From Lacicoccus qingdaonensis (GTDB lineage: Bacteria; Bacillota; Bacilli; Staphylococcales; Salinicoccaceae), in contig NZ_FNFY01000008.1 in NCBI RefSeq assembly GCF_900101075.1, forward strand, positions 11,181-75,180: DNA of 64,000 bases, in the 5' to 3' direction. Below are positions 55,684-64,000 of the stretch, piece by piece (position 1 is the first letter of the stretch; the number at the start of each line of letters is the position of its first letter). A program made the position numbers and the translations under genes. The notes beneath the pieces are model-generated. The model worked only from the letters and a program-made list of their open reading frames with translations. It had not been told where the DNA came from and did no database searches.

Positions 55684-56884
55684 TGTCTTCACCTCTCATC
55701 AGACGTTTTACTTCGCTGACATCTTTGTCGCCGCGGCCGGACAGGCAGATGACGACGATTTCATCCTTCGTTTTCCCTTTGGCCGCTTCAATCGCTTCCG
55801 CTACTGCATGTGAACTTTCCAGTGCAGGAATGATGCCTTCCTTTTTACTGAGCAGCGTAAATGCGTCCAGCGCATCCGTATCGGTACGGGAAACGTAATT
55901 GACCCGCCCTGATTCATGAAGGTGGCTGTGTTCCGGACCGATGCCCGGGTAATCAAGGCCCGCAGAGACCGAATATGCCTCTTCAATCTGGCCGTTGTCA
56001 TCCTGCAGGAGATGCATCTTCGCACCGTGCAGCACGCCGACACGCCCTTTTGAAATTGATGCCGCATATTCATCGGTGTCCAGACCTTTGCCGGATGCTT
56101 CCACCCCGATCAGTTCCACATCCGCGTCTTCGATGAACGGATAGAACATGCCCATCGCATTGCTGCCGCCGCCGATGCATGCAACGACGGTATCCGGCAG
56201 ACGCCCTTCCTTGTCAATGATCTGCTCCCTGGTTTCACTGCCGATGACGCTCTGGAAGTCTCTGACGATCTGTGGGAACGGATGCGGTCCGAGGACGGAA
56301 CCGAGGATGTAATGTGTATCATCCACATTCGCCACCCAGTGGCGGAGCGTCGCATTGACCGCATCCTTCAATGTGCCCCGCCCCGCATCGACACTGATGA
56401 CTTCGGCGCCGAGCAATTCCATTCTGAAGACGTTCAGCTCCTGGCGTCTGACGTCTTCCTTACCCATGAAAATCATGCATTCAAGGCCGAGGTTCGCACA
56501 GATTGTCGCCGTTGCGACACCGTGCTGGCCTGCCCCCGTTTCAGCGATGATCTTCGTCTTTCCCATGCGCTTTGCAAGCAGTCCCTGCCCGACTGTGTTG
56601 TTGATCTTGTGGGCACCCGTATGATTCAGGTCTTCTCGTTTCAAATATATTTTCGCACCGCCGACATGCTCGGTTAAATGTTGTGCATAGTACAACGGTG
56701 TCGTCCGACCGACATAATCGGTCAGGTAGTCATCCAGTTCCTTTAAAAATTCCTCGTCCCGGATTGCTTTATTATATTCCGTCTCAAGCTCGTCGAGCGC
56801 CCCCATCAAAGTTTCAGGGACATATTTGCCGCCGAACACGCCGTACTTGCCCTTCTTGTCCGGAAATTCATATGACATCACCAT
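55670..56884 (-). CDS. trpB: Tryptophan synthase beta subunit
   Basis: 404-residue PLP enzyme that condenses indole with serine. The PLP lysine lies in HTGAHKINN (about 88), and the phosphate loop is [14 protein letters not shown] is 8 bases before the ATG, which directly follows the trpF stop. Confidence 0.98.
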   Translation of the reverse strand: MVMSYEFPDKKGKYGVFGGKYVPETLMGALDELETEYNKAIRDEEFLKELDDYLTDYVGRTTPLYYAQHLTEHVGGAKIYLKREDLNHTGAHKINNTVGQGLLAKRMGKTKIIAETGAGQHGVATATICANLGLECMIFMGKEDVRRQELNVFRMELLGAEVISVDAGRGTLKDAVNATLRHWVANVDDTHYILGSVLGPHPFPQIVRDFQSVIGSETREQIIDKEGRLPDTVVACIGGGSNAMGMFYPFIEDADVELIGVEASGKGLDTDEYAASISKGRVGVLHGAKMHLLQDDNGQIEEAYSVSAGLDYPGIGPEHSHLHESGRVNYVSRTDTDALDAFTLLSKKEGIIPALESSHAVAEAIEAAKGKTKDEIVVICLSGRGDKDVSEVKRLMRGEDNDQN

Positions 56885-57499
56885 CTATAGCACCTCTTTA
56901 ACATTTTTTATGAATTCATCCACTTTTTTATAATCTTTCCTGCCGTCAGTCTCCACGCCGCTTGAAACATCCACGAGTGCTGGGTCGAATGTCGTGATTG
57001 CCTCTTTAATATTGTCCGGTTTCAATCCGCCGGCCAGCGCAAAACGGCTTTTATCAAGCCCATCCTGGTCGAACGACTCCCAGTCGAAAGTCGTGCCGGA
57101 ACCGCCGTAATATTCTTTTCTCGGACTGTCTATCAGAATAAAGTTCCCCGGGTAGTTGAACTTTTCCCGGTTGGATAATTCCGAGTTGCTCGGGAATGCC
57201 TTGATGGCACGCGTTTTAAACTGTTCAACAAAGGCTTCCGGTTCATCTCCATGGAACTGTATATAATCAAGGCCGGTATCTTCCAGTGCCTTTTTTGCTT
57301 CTTCCGCGGTCGGATTGACAAACACGCCGACGGTCTTCGTATGCCCGGTGTCCAGTTTTTTTATGATGTCTGCCGCCTGTTCGGATGTGACCTGCCTTTT
57401 GCTCGGTGCAAAGACAAAGCCGATGAAATCGGCGCCTGCTTCTATTGCGTATTCGGCATCTTCCAATGTCTGCATGCCGCAAATTTTCACTTTGGTCAT
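56885..57499 (-). CDS. trpF: Phosphoribosylanthranilate isomerase
   Basis: 204-residue TIM barrel. The catalytic Cys is in KICGMQT near the N-terminus and the acid Asp is in the ALVDVSSGVET segment. It overlaps trpC by the tetranucleotide ATGA, so translation is coupled. Normal length. Confidence 0.97.
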   Translation of the reverse strand: MTKVKICGMQTLEDAEYAIEAGADFIGFVFAPSKRQVTSEQAADIIKKLDTGHTKTVGVFVNPTAEEAKKALEDTGLDYIQFHGDEPEAFVEQFKTRAIKAFPSNSELSNREKFNYPGNFILIDSPRKEYYGGSGTTFDWESFDQDGLDKSRFALAGGLKPDNIKEAITTFDPALVDVSSGVETDGRKDYKKVDEFIKNVKEVL

Positions 57500-58263
57500 T
57501 TCTTCACCCTCAGTTCCCTGATCATTTCAGCCGGATGGTCCGCCTTCATCAGCGTTTCGCCGACGAGCAGGCACTCCGCTTTTCCTTCAGCCATCTGTGT
57601 TGCATCTTCCGCTGTCTCTATACCACTTTCTGCGATGAACAGAATGTTGTCATCATAATATTTATCGATCAGCCTGACCGTATTGTCCAGGTCGACTTTG
57701 AATGTTTTCAAATCTCTGTTGTTGATGCCGATGATGTCGGGGCCGATCTTCAGTCCGCGCTTGAGCTCCGTCTCATCATGCACTTCGACGATGACTTCCA
57801 TGCCGAGCGACTTCGCTTTTTTGTAGTAGGCTTCAAGCTCATCGTCATCCAGTATCGTAACAATCAGCAAAATGATGTCCGCCCCGTGATTGTATGCATC
57901 GGTGATCTGGCGTTCATCAATGATGAAGTCCTTGTTCAATATCGGCACATCGACCGTCCTTCGAACATCTTCCAGATCCTTAAGCGACCCTTTGAAGAAT
58001 TTTTCTTCTGTCAGTACGCTGATTGCCGTCGTGCCGCCTTCAACATACAATGCCGCCTGCTCAGCCGGGGTCATATCCGTATTGATATCCCCTTTCGAAG
58101 GCGATGCTCTCTTTATTTCGCTGATGATGCCGAGCCGTTCCTCTTTTTCGACCCGTTGTTTGAATGGGACCGGCTTTCTATTTGAAACTGCTTCAACCGT
58201 TGTTGGATAGTCTTTCAAAGTCTCTTTCTTTGCTACGACGATTTTATCTAATATAGTCATCAT
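57496..58263 (-). CDS. trpC: Indole-3-glycerol-phosphate synthase
   Basis: 255-residue TIM barrel forming the indole ring. The catalytic lysine region is ISEIKRASPSKGDI (about 48-61), with the later GINNRDLKTF and LFIAESGI strands. It overlaps trpD through ATGA; the second ATG, one codon in, is an equally good start. Confidence 0.97.
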   Translation of the reverse strand: MMTILDKIVVAKKETLKDYPTTVEAVSNRKPVPFKQRVEKEERLGIISEIKRASPSKGDINTDMTPAEQAALYVEGGTTAISVLTEEKFFKGSLKDLEDVRRTVDVPILNKDFIIDERQITDAYNHGADIILLIVTILDDDELEAYYKKAKSLGMEVIVEVHDETELKRGLKIGPDIIGINNRDLKTFKVDLDNTVRLIDKYYDDNILFIAESGIETAEDATQMAEGKAECLLVGETLMKADHPAEMIRELRVKK

Positions 58264-59318
58264 TTACCCTCATTTGTATATTTGATCAGCTGGTTCAGTT
58301 TTTCATCCGCACTGCCGGACTCGAGGCTCTTTTTCGCAAGTTCGATGCCTTCTTTGATCGACTGTGCCTTTTCTGCAACGAACAGGCCGATGCCCGCATT
58401 GAGGAGAACCGTATCTCTTTGTGCATCGGTCGCTTTATTTTTAAGGACGTTCAGCAGGATTTCCTTGTTGACGTGACCGTCGCCGCCTCTTAACTGCTCC
58501 ATGTCATATGTGTTCATGCCGACATCTTCCGGTCTCAGTATGTGCGTCGTCACCCGGCCGTCGTTCAGGATCGCGATGCGGTTTTCACCGGCAAGGTTCG
58601 CTTCATCCATCTCATGTGCACCGTTCACGACGACCGCCCTCTTTCTGCCGAGCGATTTAAGAACGTGTGCCATCGTCTCGACCTGGTCTCTCTTATAGAT
58701 GCCGAGGTACTGATAGTCCAGGTCCACCGGGTTGATCAGCGGGCCGATCATGTTGAAGACCGTCGGCACTTTCAGATCATTTCTCACCTTCATGATCTGT
58801 TTGATTTTCGGGTGGACATACGGTGCGAATAAAAATGCGATGCCGATGTCGTTGATCTGGTCCGAGATATTTCCCGGGGAATATTTCATCTGCAGGCCGA
58901 GTGCCGACAGAACGTCCGAGCTGCCTGTCAGGCTGGTGATGCTTTTATTGCCGTGCTTGGCGATTTTGACGCCGGCACCTGCAATGACGAATGCCGATGT
59001 CGTTGAAATATTGAAACTGTGCGAGCCGTCTCCACCCGTACCACAGTTATCTATGACATCCGGTATGTGCTGTGGAAGTTTTGCCGCATGATCTTTCAGT
59101 ACAGTTACAAGAGCCGTTATCTCTTCCACAGTTTCACCTTTTTCCTTCAGGCCGACGAGTAGTGACGCCACTTCGCTGTCCGTCGCTCCTCCCGTAAGGA
59201 CTGCATCAAACGCGTTGTACATCTCGTCGAACGTCAAGTCTTCCCTGCGGGATAATTTTAAAATATAAGGATAAACTGAAATTGTGTCCTCTGTAATTTG
59301 TACCATTGATTGTGTCAT
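58260..59318 (-). CDS. trpD: Anthranilate phosphoribosyltransferase
   Basis: 352 residues; joins anthranilate to PRPP. The PRPP-binding loop is DNCGTGGDGSHSFNIST, and KHGNKSITS follows. The open frame extends 17 codons upstream into the T-box leader, but GGAGG is 8 bases before the ATG at 59318. This is the first structural gene of the operon. trpE and trpG, which would make anthranilate, are absent upstream. Confidence 0.96.
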   Translation of the reverse strand: MTQSMVQITEDTISVYPYILKLSRREDLTFDEMYNAFDAVLTGGATDSEVASLLVGLKEKGETVEEITALVTVLKDHAAKLPQHIPDVIDNCGTGGDGSHSFNISTTSAFVIAGAGVKIAKHGNKSITSLTGSSDVLSALGLQMKYSPGNISDQINDIGIAFLFAPYVHPKIKQIMKVRNDLKVPTVFNMIGPLINPVDLDYQYLGIYKRDQVETMAHVLKSLGRKRAVVVNGAHEMDEANLAGENRIAILNDGRVTTHILRPEDVGMNTYDMEQLRGGDGHVNKEILLNVLKNKATDAQRDTVLLNAGIGLFVAEKAQSIKEGIELAKKSLESGSADEKLNQLIKYTNEGK

Positions 59319-59349
59319 GATAAAAACCTCCATTTTAATATTTGATATA

Positions 59350-59560
59350 AAAAAGCCTCCACCGGTCAAAAGACCAATGGAGGACGGATTTCCGCGGTGC
59401 CACCTCGGTTAAGCTAATGCTTCACTCACAGTTTATAACGTCAACTACACGCGATATCATTTCCCATCAGGCCCATTCCACAAATATGACCGGCTGCCCT
59501 CTCACCAACGGGCATCTCTCTGTGACAACTCATACAAGTGTACTTACTCTGATTGATATC
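59350..59560 (-). promoter_or_regulatory. Tryptophan T-box leader 1 (proximal)
   Basis: On the minus strand the T-box core GGTGGCACCGCGG (59404-59392) is followed by a terminator (GCCTCCACCGGTC/GACCAATGGAGG type stem) and a T-run before trpD. Upstream, stem I contains AGAGAGATGCCC and ends with GAATGG; the specifier UGG (59475-59473) reads tryptophan. Uncharged tRNA-Trp is expected to promote read-through. Confidence 0.92.
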
Positions 59561-59577
59561 CTTCATTCATTTTAAAA

Positions 59578-59822
59578 TAAAAAAGCTCCCCAAATCCTGT
59601 AAAAAGGACGGGGAGCCGTGGTACCACCTTAATTGACTGCGTGATGCAGTCCGCTTTATAAGCAGCATGCTTCTGCATGCCGAATTCCATATAACGCTGG
59701 TTAAACGCCAATACATTTAATATTGGTTCAAATGAAAGTCCATTCACAAAGTTACTTTACCAGTTCGCACCGGCCACTGGTTCTCTGAAAAAAATAATTC
59801 TGCTACTCTTCTTTCAAAATCA
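59578..59822 (-). promoter_or_regulatory. Tryptophan T-box leader 2 (distal)
   Basis: A second complete T-box. The core AAGGTGGTACCACGG (59631-59617) is followed by terminator GCTCCCC/GGGGAGC with six T (59616-59581). The stem I specifier GAATGG gives UGG at 59742-59740. It stands directly upstream of leader 1 with no gene between. A TATAAT at 59828-59823 marks the likely promoter. Confidence 0.92.
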
Positions 59823-59890
59823 ATTATATTTGATGTTGGAATCCATCTTATATCAAATGTCTGAATATTGCAAGCATAAAATTAATTCTT

Positions 59891-61138
59891 TTATGCCCAG
59901 TTACGATATCTGATTGCTTCGGCCGTCTTTCTGATACCGATGACATAGGCCGCGAGGCGCATATCCACCTGTCTAGTTTCATGGAAATCATAAATTTCAT
60001 CGAAGGATTTATTCATCTTCTCTTCGAGCAGTTCCTGGATTTCATCATCTTCCCAGTAGTAACCTGTCTTGTTCTGCACCCATTCGAAATAAGAGACGGT
60101 GACACCGCCCGCTGATGCAAGCACGTCAGGTACGATAAGCTTGCCTTTTTCAGTGAGCATTTCCGTCGCCTTTTCCGTTGTCGGACCGTTTGCCGCCTCA
60201 ACGATGATATCCGCCTGGATTCTGTCGGCATTCTCCTCGGTGATCTGGTTTGCGATTGCCGCAGGCACAAGAATATCACAGTCGATTTCAAGCAGCTCCG
60301 GGTTCGTCAGCACTTTGGCACCCAGATCTTCTGCTATATCCGGTGTTTTGTCCTTATTTTCAATGATGTAGTCGATGTCGAGGCCGTTCTCATCATATAG
60401 ACCGCGCGTCGATCTGGATACGGCGACGATTTTCGCGCCTTCGTCATGCAGTATTTTCGAGATGAAGCTGCCGGCGTTGCCGAAGCCCTGTACGGCGACT
60501 CTCGCATCTTCCATCTTTATATTTCTTTTCTCAAGCGCTTTTTTAATGACCATCACAGCACCCATCGCCGTTGCTGTCGATCTTCCTTTGGAACCGCCGA
60601 GCGCGAGCGGCTTGCCCGTGATGAATTCTAGCGGATTGTCACTGTGTTTCATACTGTACTCATCCAGCATCCATGACATGACTTGCGCATTCGTATAAAC
60701 ATCCGGTGCGGGAATATCCTTCAGCGGTCCGACGAACTGAGAAATCGCACGGATATATCCGCGGGAGACACCTTCGAGCTCTCTCTGGCTCATCTCTTTC
60801 GGATTACAGATGACTCCGCCCTTACCGCCGCCGTACGGCAGATTGACGATGCCCGCCTTCAGGGTCATCCACATCGACAGTGCGATGACTTCATCACGAT
60901 CGACATCCGGATGGAATCTGATACCGCCCTTTGTCGGCCCTGCAGCATCGCTGTGCTGGGCGCGGTATCCGGTAAATACTTTTACAGAGCCGTCGTCCAT
61001 ACGTACAGGTATGCGGACAGTCAGCACTCTGGATGGTTCTTTTATCAGATCGAACATCCCCTCGTCATATCCAAGCATGTCCAATGCTTTATGTAGTATT
61101 TTCTGAGTGGATTGTATCAAGTTTGAAGTTTCAGCCAT
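59891..61138 (-). CDS. Glutamate dehydrogenase (first of two tandem copies)
   Basis: 415-residue NAD(P)-dependent enzyme interconverting glutamate and 2-oxoglutarate plus ammonia. The catalytic Lys is in GPTKGGIRFHP and YGGGKGGV, PAPDVYTN follows, and the Rossmann motif is QGFGNAGS. The frame opens 12 codons earlier, but AAGGGGG lies 8 bases before the ATG at 61138. About two thirds identical by eye to the next gene. Catabolic RocG/GudB-type by length and context near rocD. Confidence 0.95.
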   Translation of the reverse strand: MAETSNLIQSTQKILHKALDMLGYDEGMFDLIKEPSRVLTVRIPVRMDDGSVKVFTGYRAQHSDAAGPTKGGIRFHPDVDRDEVIALSMWMTLKAGIVNLPYGGGKGGVICNPKEMSQRELEGVSRGYIRAISQFVGPLKDIPAPDVYTNAQVMSWMLDEYSMKHSDNPLEFITGKPLALGGSKGRSTATAMGAVMVIKKALEKRNIKMEDARVAVQGFGNAGSFISKILHDEGAKIVAVSRSTRGLYDENGLDIDYIIENKDKTPDIAEDLGAKVLTNPELLEIDCDILVPAAIANQITEENADRIQADIIVEAANGPTTEKATEMLTEKGKLIVPDVLASAGGVTVSYFEWVQNKTGYYWEDDEIQELLEEKMNKSFDEIYDFHETRQVDMRLAAYVIGIRKTAEAIRYRNWA

Positions 61139-61261
61139 TACTATGTCCCCCTTGGGTTTTTCGTGAATAATCATACATATTAAACTATAACTTTACTATA
61201 AATGTTAACTATTTTCAACGTATTCCATGAAATGTACACAAAATATTCTAATAATTTTAAA

Positions 61262-61291
61262 TAAAAAAACCGGGATATGTTGATATCCCGG
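61262..61291 (-). terminator. Terminator between the two glutamate dehydrogenase genes
   Basis: CCGGGATAT/ATATCCCGG around GTTG, with seven T on the minus strand. It ends the upstream copy, so the copy at 59891 needs its own promoter in the 120-base gap. Confidence 0.9.
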
Positions 61292-61309
61292 CTCCTGTAA
61301 ATTTTAATC

Positions 61310-62554
61310 CTATGCCCAGCCTCTGTATCTCGCTGCTTCAGCGGTACGCTTGAGACCGATGATGTATGCCGACAAACGCATGTCAATCTGGCGTTTTTCA
61401 TGCATATCATAAATTTCATTGAACGCTTTCTTCAATTTCGTTTTCAATTTTTCGTTCACTTCATCTTCATCCCAGTAATAGCCCTGGTTGTTCTGAACCC
61501 ATTCGAAGTAAGATACCGTGACACCGCCTGCAGATGCAAGCACGTCAGGTACGAGCAGTTTACCTGCTTCATGAAGGATTGTCGTCGCTTGGGAAGTTGT
61601 CGGACCATTTGCCGCTTCACAGACGATATCCGCTTTGATTCTGTCAGCATTTTCAGCAGTGATCTGATTTTCGATCGCTGCAGGAATCAGTACATCACAG
61701 TCCAGTTCAAGGACTTCCTTGTTCGTGATGACATCATCGAACAGGTTCGTCACCATGCCGAAACTGTCACGGCGGTCAAGCAGATAGTCGATATCCAGCC
61801 CTTCCGGGTCGTGCAGTCCGCCGTTGGCATCTGAAATGCCGACGATTTTAGCACCATAGTCATAAAGGATCTTCGACAGGAAGCTTCCTGCGTTACCGAA
61901 GCCCTGGATGACGATTCTTACATCTTTGAATGTCTTGCCGCGCTTTTCGAGCGCATAGCCGAGACACAGTACAACACCCATCGCCGTTGCACGGTCGCGT
62001 CCCTGCGAACCGCCGAGTACGATCGGTTTACCGGTGATGAAACCAGGTGAGTTGAATGCGTCAAGCATGCTGTACTCATCCATCATCCATGCCATGATCT
62101 GTGAGTTTGTAAATACGTCCGGTGCCGGAATATCTTTTGCCGGTCCCACAAACTGGGAGATTGCACGGACATATCCGCGTGACAGACGTTCCACTTCTTC
62201 GATGCTCATTTCACGCGGGTCACAGATGATTCCGCCTTTACCGCCGCCGTAAGGGAGGTCGACGATACCCGCTTTTAATGTCATCCACATTGATAATGCT
62301 ACGACTTCCTCTTCGCTCACGTCCGGATGGAATCTGACGCCGCCCTTCGTCGGCCCCACTGCGTCGTTATGCTGTGCACGGAAACCCGTGAACACCTGCA
62401 CCGAGCCATCGTCCATGCGGACCGGAATACGGACTCTGAGTACTCTTAACGGTTCTTTAATTAATTCATACATGCCTTCATCAAAGCCTAATTTGTCCAA
62501 TGCTTCATTAATAATAGCTTGTGTAGAAGTAACTAAATTTGTATTCTCTGACAT
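61310..62554 (-). CDS. gudB: Glutamate dehydrogenase (second of two tandem copies)
   Basis: 414-residue paralogue of the neighbouring enzyme with the same motifs (GPTKGGVRFHP, YGGGKGGI, PAPDVFTN, QGFGNAGS). It lies directly downstream of rocD, the position of the single gudB gene in S. aureus, so it is taken as the orthologue and the other as the duplicate. Divergence is concentrated in the middle (about 145-280). GAGG precedes the ATG. It has its own terminator. Confidence 0.93.
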   Translation of the reverse strand: MSENTNLVTSTQAIINEALDKLGFDEGMYELIKEPLRVLRVRIPVRMDDGSVQVFTGFRAQHNDAVGPTKGGVRFHPDVSEEEVVALSMWMTLKAGIVDLPYGGGKGGIICDPREMSIEEVERLSRGYVRAISQFVGPAKDIPAPDVFTNSQIMAWMMDEYSMLDAFNSPGFITGKPIVLGGSQGRDRATAMGVVLCLGYALEKRGKTFKDVRIVIQGFGNAGSFLSKILYDYGAKIVGISDANGGLHDPEGLDIDYLLDRRDSFGMVTNLFDDVITNKEVLELDCDVLIPAAIENQITAENADRIKADIVCEAANGPTTSQATTILHEAGKLLVPDVLASAGGVTVSYFEWVQNNQGYYWDEDEVNEKLKTKLKKAFNEIYDMHEKRQIDMRLSAYIIGLKRTAEAARYRGWA

Positions 62555-62622
62555 TATATATTCGCCTCTTTTATGAAACTGTTTTCATTGATATTATATC
62601 ACACTAATCGCTGCTGAGAAAT

Positions 62623-63816
62623 TTATTTTCCGAAAACTGCTCTGACTTTATCCAATGCGTAATCAAGATCTTTCTGCTCGATGATGAGCGGCGGTGCAAA
62701 ACGGATAACTGTGTCATGCGTCTCTTTACATAAGATGCCTTCTTCTTTTAACGCTTCACAGAATGGACGTGCAGATTCATTCAGTTCAAGACCGATGAAC
62801 AGACCGCGTCCGCGGACTTCTTCAATTCTCGGGTCATCTATCTTCTGAAGTTCAGATTTGAAATATTCGCCAAGTTCACGTGATTTCTCAATCAGGTTCT
62901 CATCAAGCATGACATCCAATGCCGCTTCTGATACAGCACACGCAAGCGGGTTACCGCCGAATGTTGAACCGTGGGAGCCTGCGTTGAAAACGCTCAGGAT
63001 TTCGCTGTCTGCAAGGACACATGAGATTGGGAATACGCCGCCGCCGAGTGCTTTACCCAGAATATACATATCAGGCGTCACTTCCTCCCAGTCTGTTGCG
63101 AATAATTTACCTGAACGGCCAAGTCCTGCCTGGATTTCATCTGCGATGAACAACACATTATGCTCGTCACATACTTCTCTGACCTGCTTTAAGAAACCTT
63201 CCGGCGGAATGTTGATGCCCGCTTCGCCCTGGATCGGCTCAAGGATGACCGCTGCAGTATTTTCCGTGATCGCTTCTTTAATCTGGTCGATATCACCGAA
63301 GTCAACCAGCTTGAACCCTTCGACGAGCGGGCCGTATCCGCGTCTGTTATCAGGTTCTGATGACATGGAAACAGGAACGAGTGTACGTCCGTGGAAGTTC
63401 TGCTTCATCGCGATGATTTCAGCTTTGTTGTCTTCGACGCCTTTGATATCATAAGCCCAGCGGCGTGCCGCTTTGATCGCTGTTTCAACAGCCTCGGCAC
63501 CCGTGTTCATCGGAAGCGCCATCTCTTTATTTGCAAGTTTACAGACCTTTTCGTACCAAGGTCCGAGTTTGTCGGAGTGGAATGCCCTTGAAGTCAGCGT
63601 CACTCTGTCCGCCTGATCTTTAAGCGCCTGGATGATTTTAGGATGTCTGTGTCCCTGGTTCACCGCGGAGTATGCGCTCAGCATGTCCATGTACTTCCTG
63701 CCTTCGGGGTCTTTGACCCAGATGCCTTCCGCTTCTGATATTACAATCGGCAGCGGATTATAGTTGGGCGCACCGTACTCATTTGTCTGTTCAATAATTT
63801 CTGTTGATTTTGTCAT
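62623..63816 (-). CDS. rocD: Ornithine aminotransferase
   Basis: 397-residue class III PLP aminotransferase that converts ornithine and 2-oxoglutarate to glutamate semialdehyde and glutamate. Characteristic segments are [22 protein letters not shown] and the PLP lysine in [27 protein letters not shown] is typical of the RocD N-terminus. The glutamate made here is the substrate of the downstream dehydrogenases, giving a route from arginine to 2-oxoglutarate. Confidence 0.95.
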   Translation of the reverse strand: MTKSTEIIEQTNEYGAPNYNPLPIVISEAEGIWVKDPEGRKYMDMLSAYSAVNQGHRHPKIIQALKDQADRVTLTSRAFHSDKLGPWYEKVCKLANKEMALPMNTGAEAVETAIKAARRWAYDIKGVEDNKAEIIAMKQNFHGRTLVPVSMSSEPDNRRGYGPLVEGFKLVDFGDIDQIKEAITENTAAVILEPIQGEAGINIPPEGFLKQVREVCDEHNVLFIADEIQAGLGRSGKLFATDWEEVTPDMYILGKALGGGVFPISCVLADSEILSVFNAGSHGSTFGGNPLACAVSEAALDVMLDENLIEKSRELGEYFKSELQKIDDPRIEEVRGRGLFIGLELNESARPFCEALKEEGILCKETHDTVIRFAPPLIIEQKDLDYALDKVRAVFGK

Positions 63817-63924
63817 AATATTTTCATCCCTTCATTTAAAAACAGCAGAACTATGTCTGCGGTTCATAGATAATCATTTGCTTCGTACTGAATAAAACTT
63901 CATCAAATCGAAAAAAACCAGGCG

Positions 63925-63956
63925 TTTACGGTATTTATTGCATGAAATTCCGTAAA
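63925..63956. other. Inverted repeat upstream of rocD
   Basis: TTTACGG and CCGTAAA are separated by 18 bases, about 110 bases upstream of the rocD start. It could be an operator or part of an element beyond the window edge. Nothing else is evident from 63817 to 64000. Confidence 0.3.
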
Positions 63957-64000
63957 TGATTGCTGTAAGCATGTATCCGACTATGTATACCCTCTAAATT

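Noticed and set aside
59544-59747. 67-codon ORF upstream of trpD
   Set aside because: It lies entirely within the distal T-box leader, whose RNA elements explain the sequence. A leader peptide is unlikely because no ribosome site fits.

Overview
The window reads as chromosomal DNA of a low-to-mid GC Firmicute of the family Staphylococcaceae. The reasons are the gene order (relQ-nadK-mgtE / yjbK-yjbI-spxH / pepF / coiA-mecA / spxA / trpS / fabHF / opp / glpPFKD / clpB / sps-addB-addA / pgi), the RsaE (RoxS) small RNA beside pepF, FapR, CtsR and GlpP control signals of the expected type, and the T-box leaders. The GC content is higher than in Staphylococcus itself and several surface proteins are strongly acidic. 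A salt-tolerant genus such as Salinicoccus or Jeotgalicoccus is therefore my best guess, but this is inference.

Layout. 1-3.9 kb (minus): fabI under its own FapR box, then the relQ-nadK-mgtE operon. 4.2-6.9 kb (plus): yjbK, a truncated hemoglobin, the Spx adaptor gene spxH and a cysteine-free Crp/Fnr regulator. 7.4-11.1 kb (minus): a ba3-type heme-copper oxidoreductase operon (subunits IIa, II and I, then a SCO protein and a membrane protein), driven by a promoter with a Crp-type palindrome at about -41.5. 11.1-15.5 kb (minus): rsaE, pepF, coiA, mecA, spxA. 15.8-18.4 kb: trpS, a tandem repeat array and an IS30-family element. 18.4-27.2 kb (minus): fabF-fabH and an oligopeptide ABC transporter. 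27.7-32.7 kb (plus): a small membrane protein and glpP-glpF-glpK-glpD. 32.9-40.7 kb: clpB (minus), uppP and pcp (plus), sufT (minus), then a HAD phosphatase, degV and cdr (plus). 41-64 kb (all minus): a degenerate alpha-amylase-like membrane protein, yisL and yisK-type genes, addBA, spsB, pgi, trpDCFBA behind two tandem tryptophan T-boxes, two tandem glutamate dehydrogenases and rocD.

How the genes work together. Most of the window is core metabolism: fatty-acid elongation, glycerol use, peptide uptake and breakdown, tryptophan synthesis and ornithine/glutamate catabolism. Spx proteolysis (SpxH, Spx, MecA) and stress functions (RelQ, ClpB) are also present. The 6.2-11.1 kb block looks like an accessory respiratory insertion between spxH and rsaE/pepF.

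Two points stand out. First, subunit I of the heme-copper enzyme keeps every metal ligand but has Asn224 where oxygen reductases carry the Tyr cross-linked to a CuB histidine. This raises the possibility of a nitric-oxide-reductase-like enzyme. Second, four of the five convergent (3'-to-3') gene junctions carry tandem arrays of hairpin-forming repeats. The arrays belong to three unrelated sequence families, with exact periods of 41, 41 and 51 bp, close to 4 and 5 DNA helical turns. This looks like a phased-palindrome system that favours convergent junctions. No tRNA, rRNA or CRISPR array was seen.
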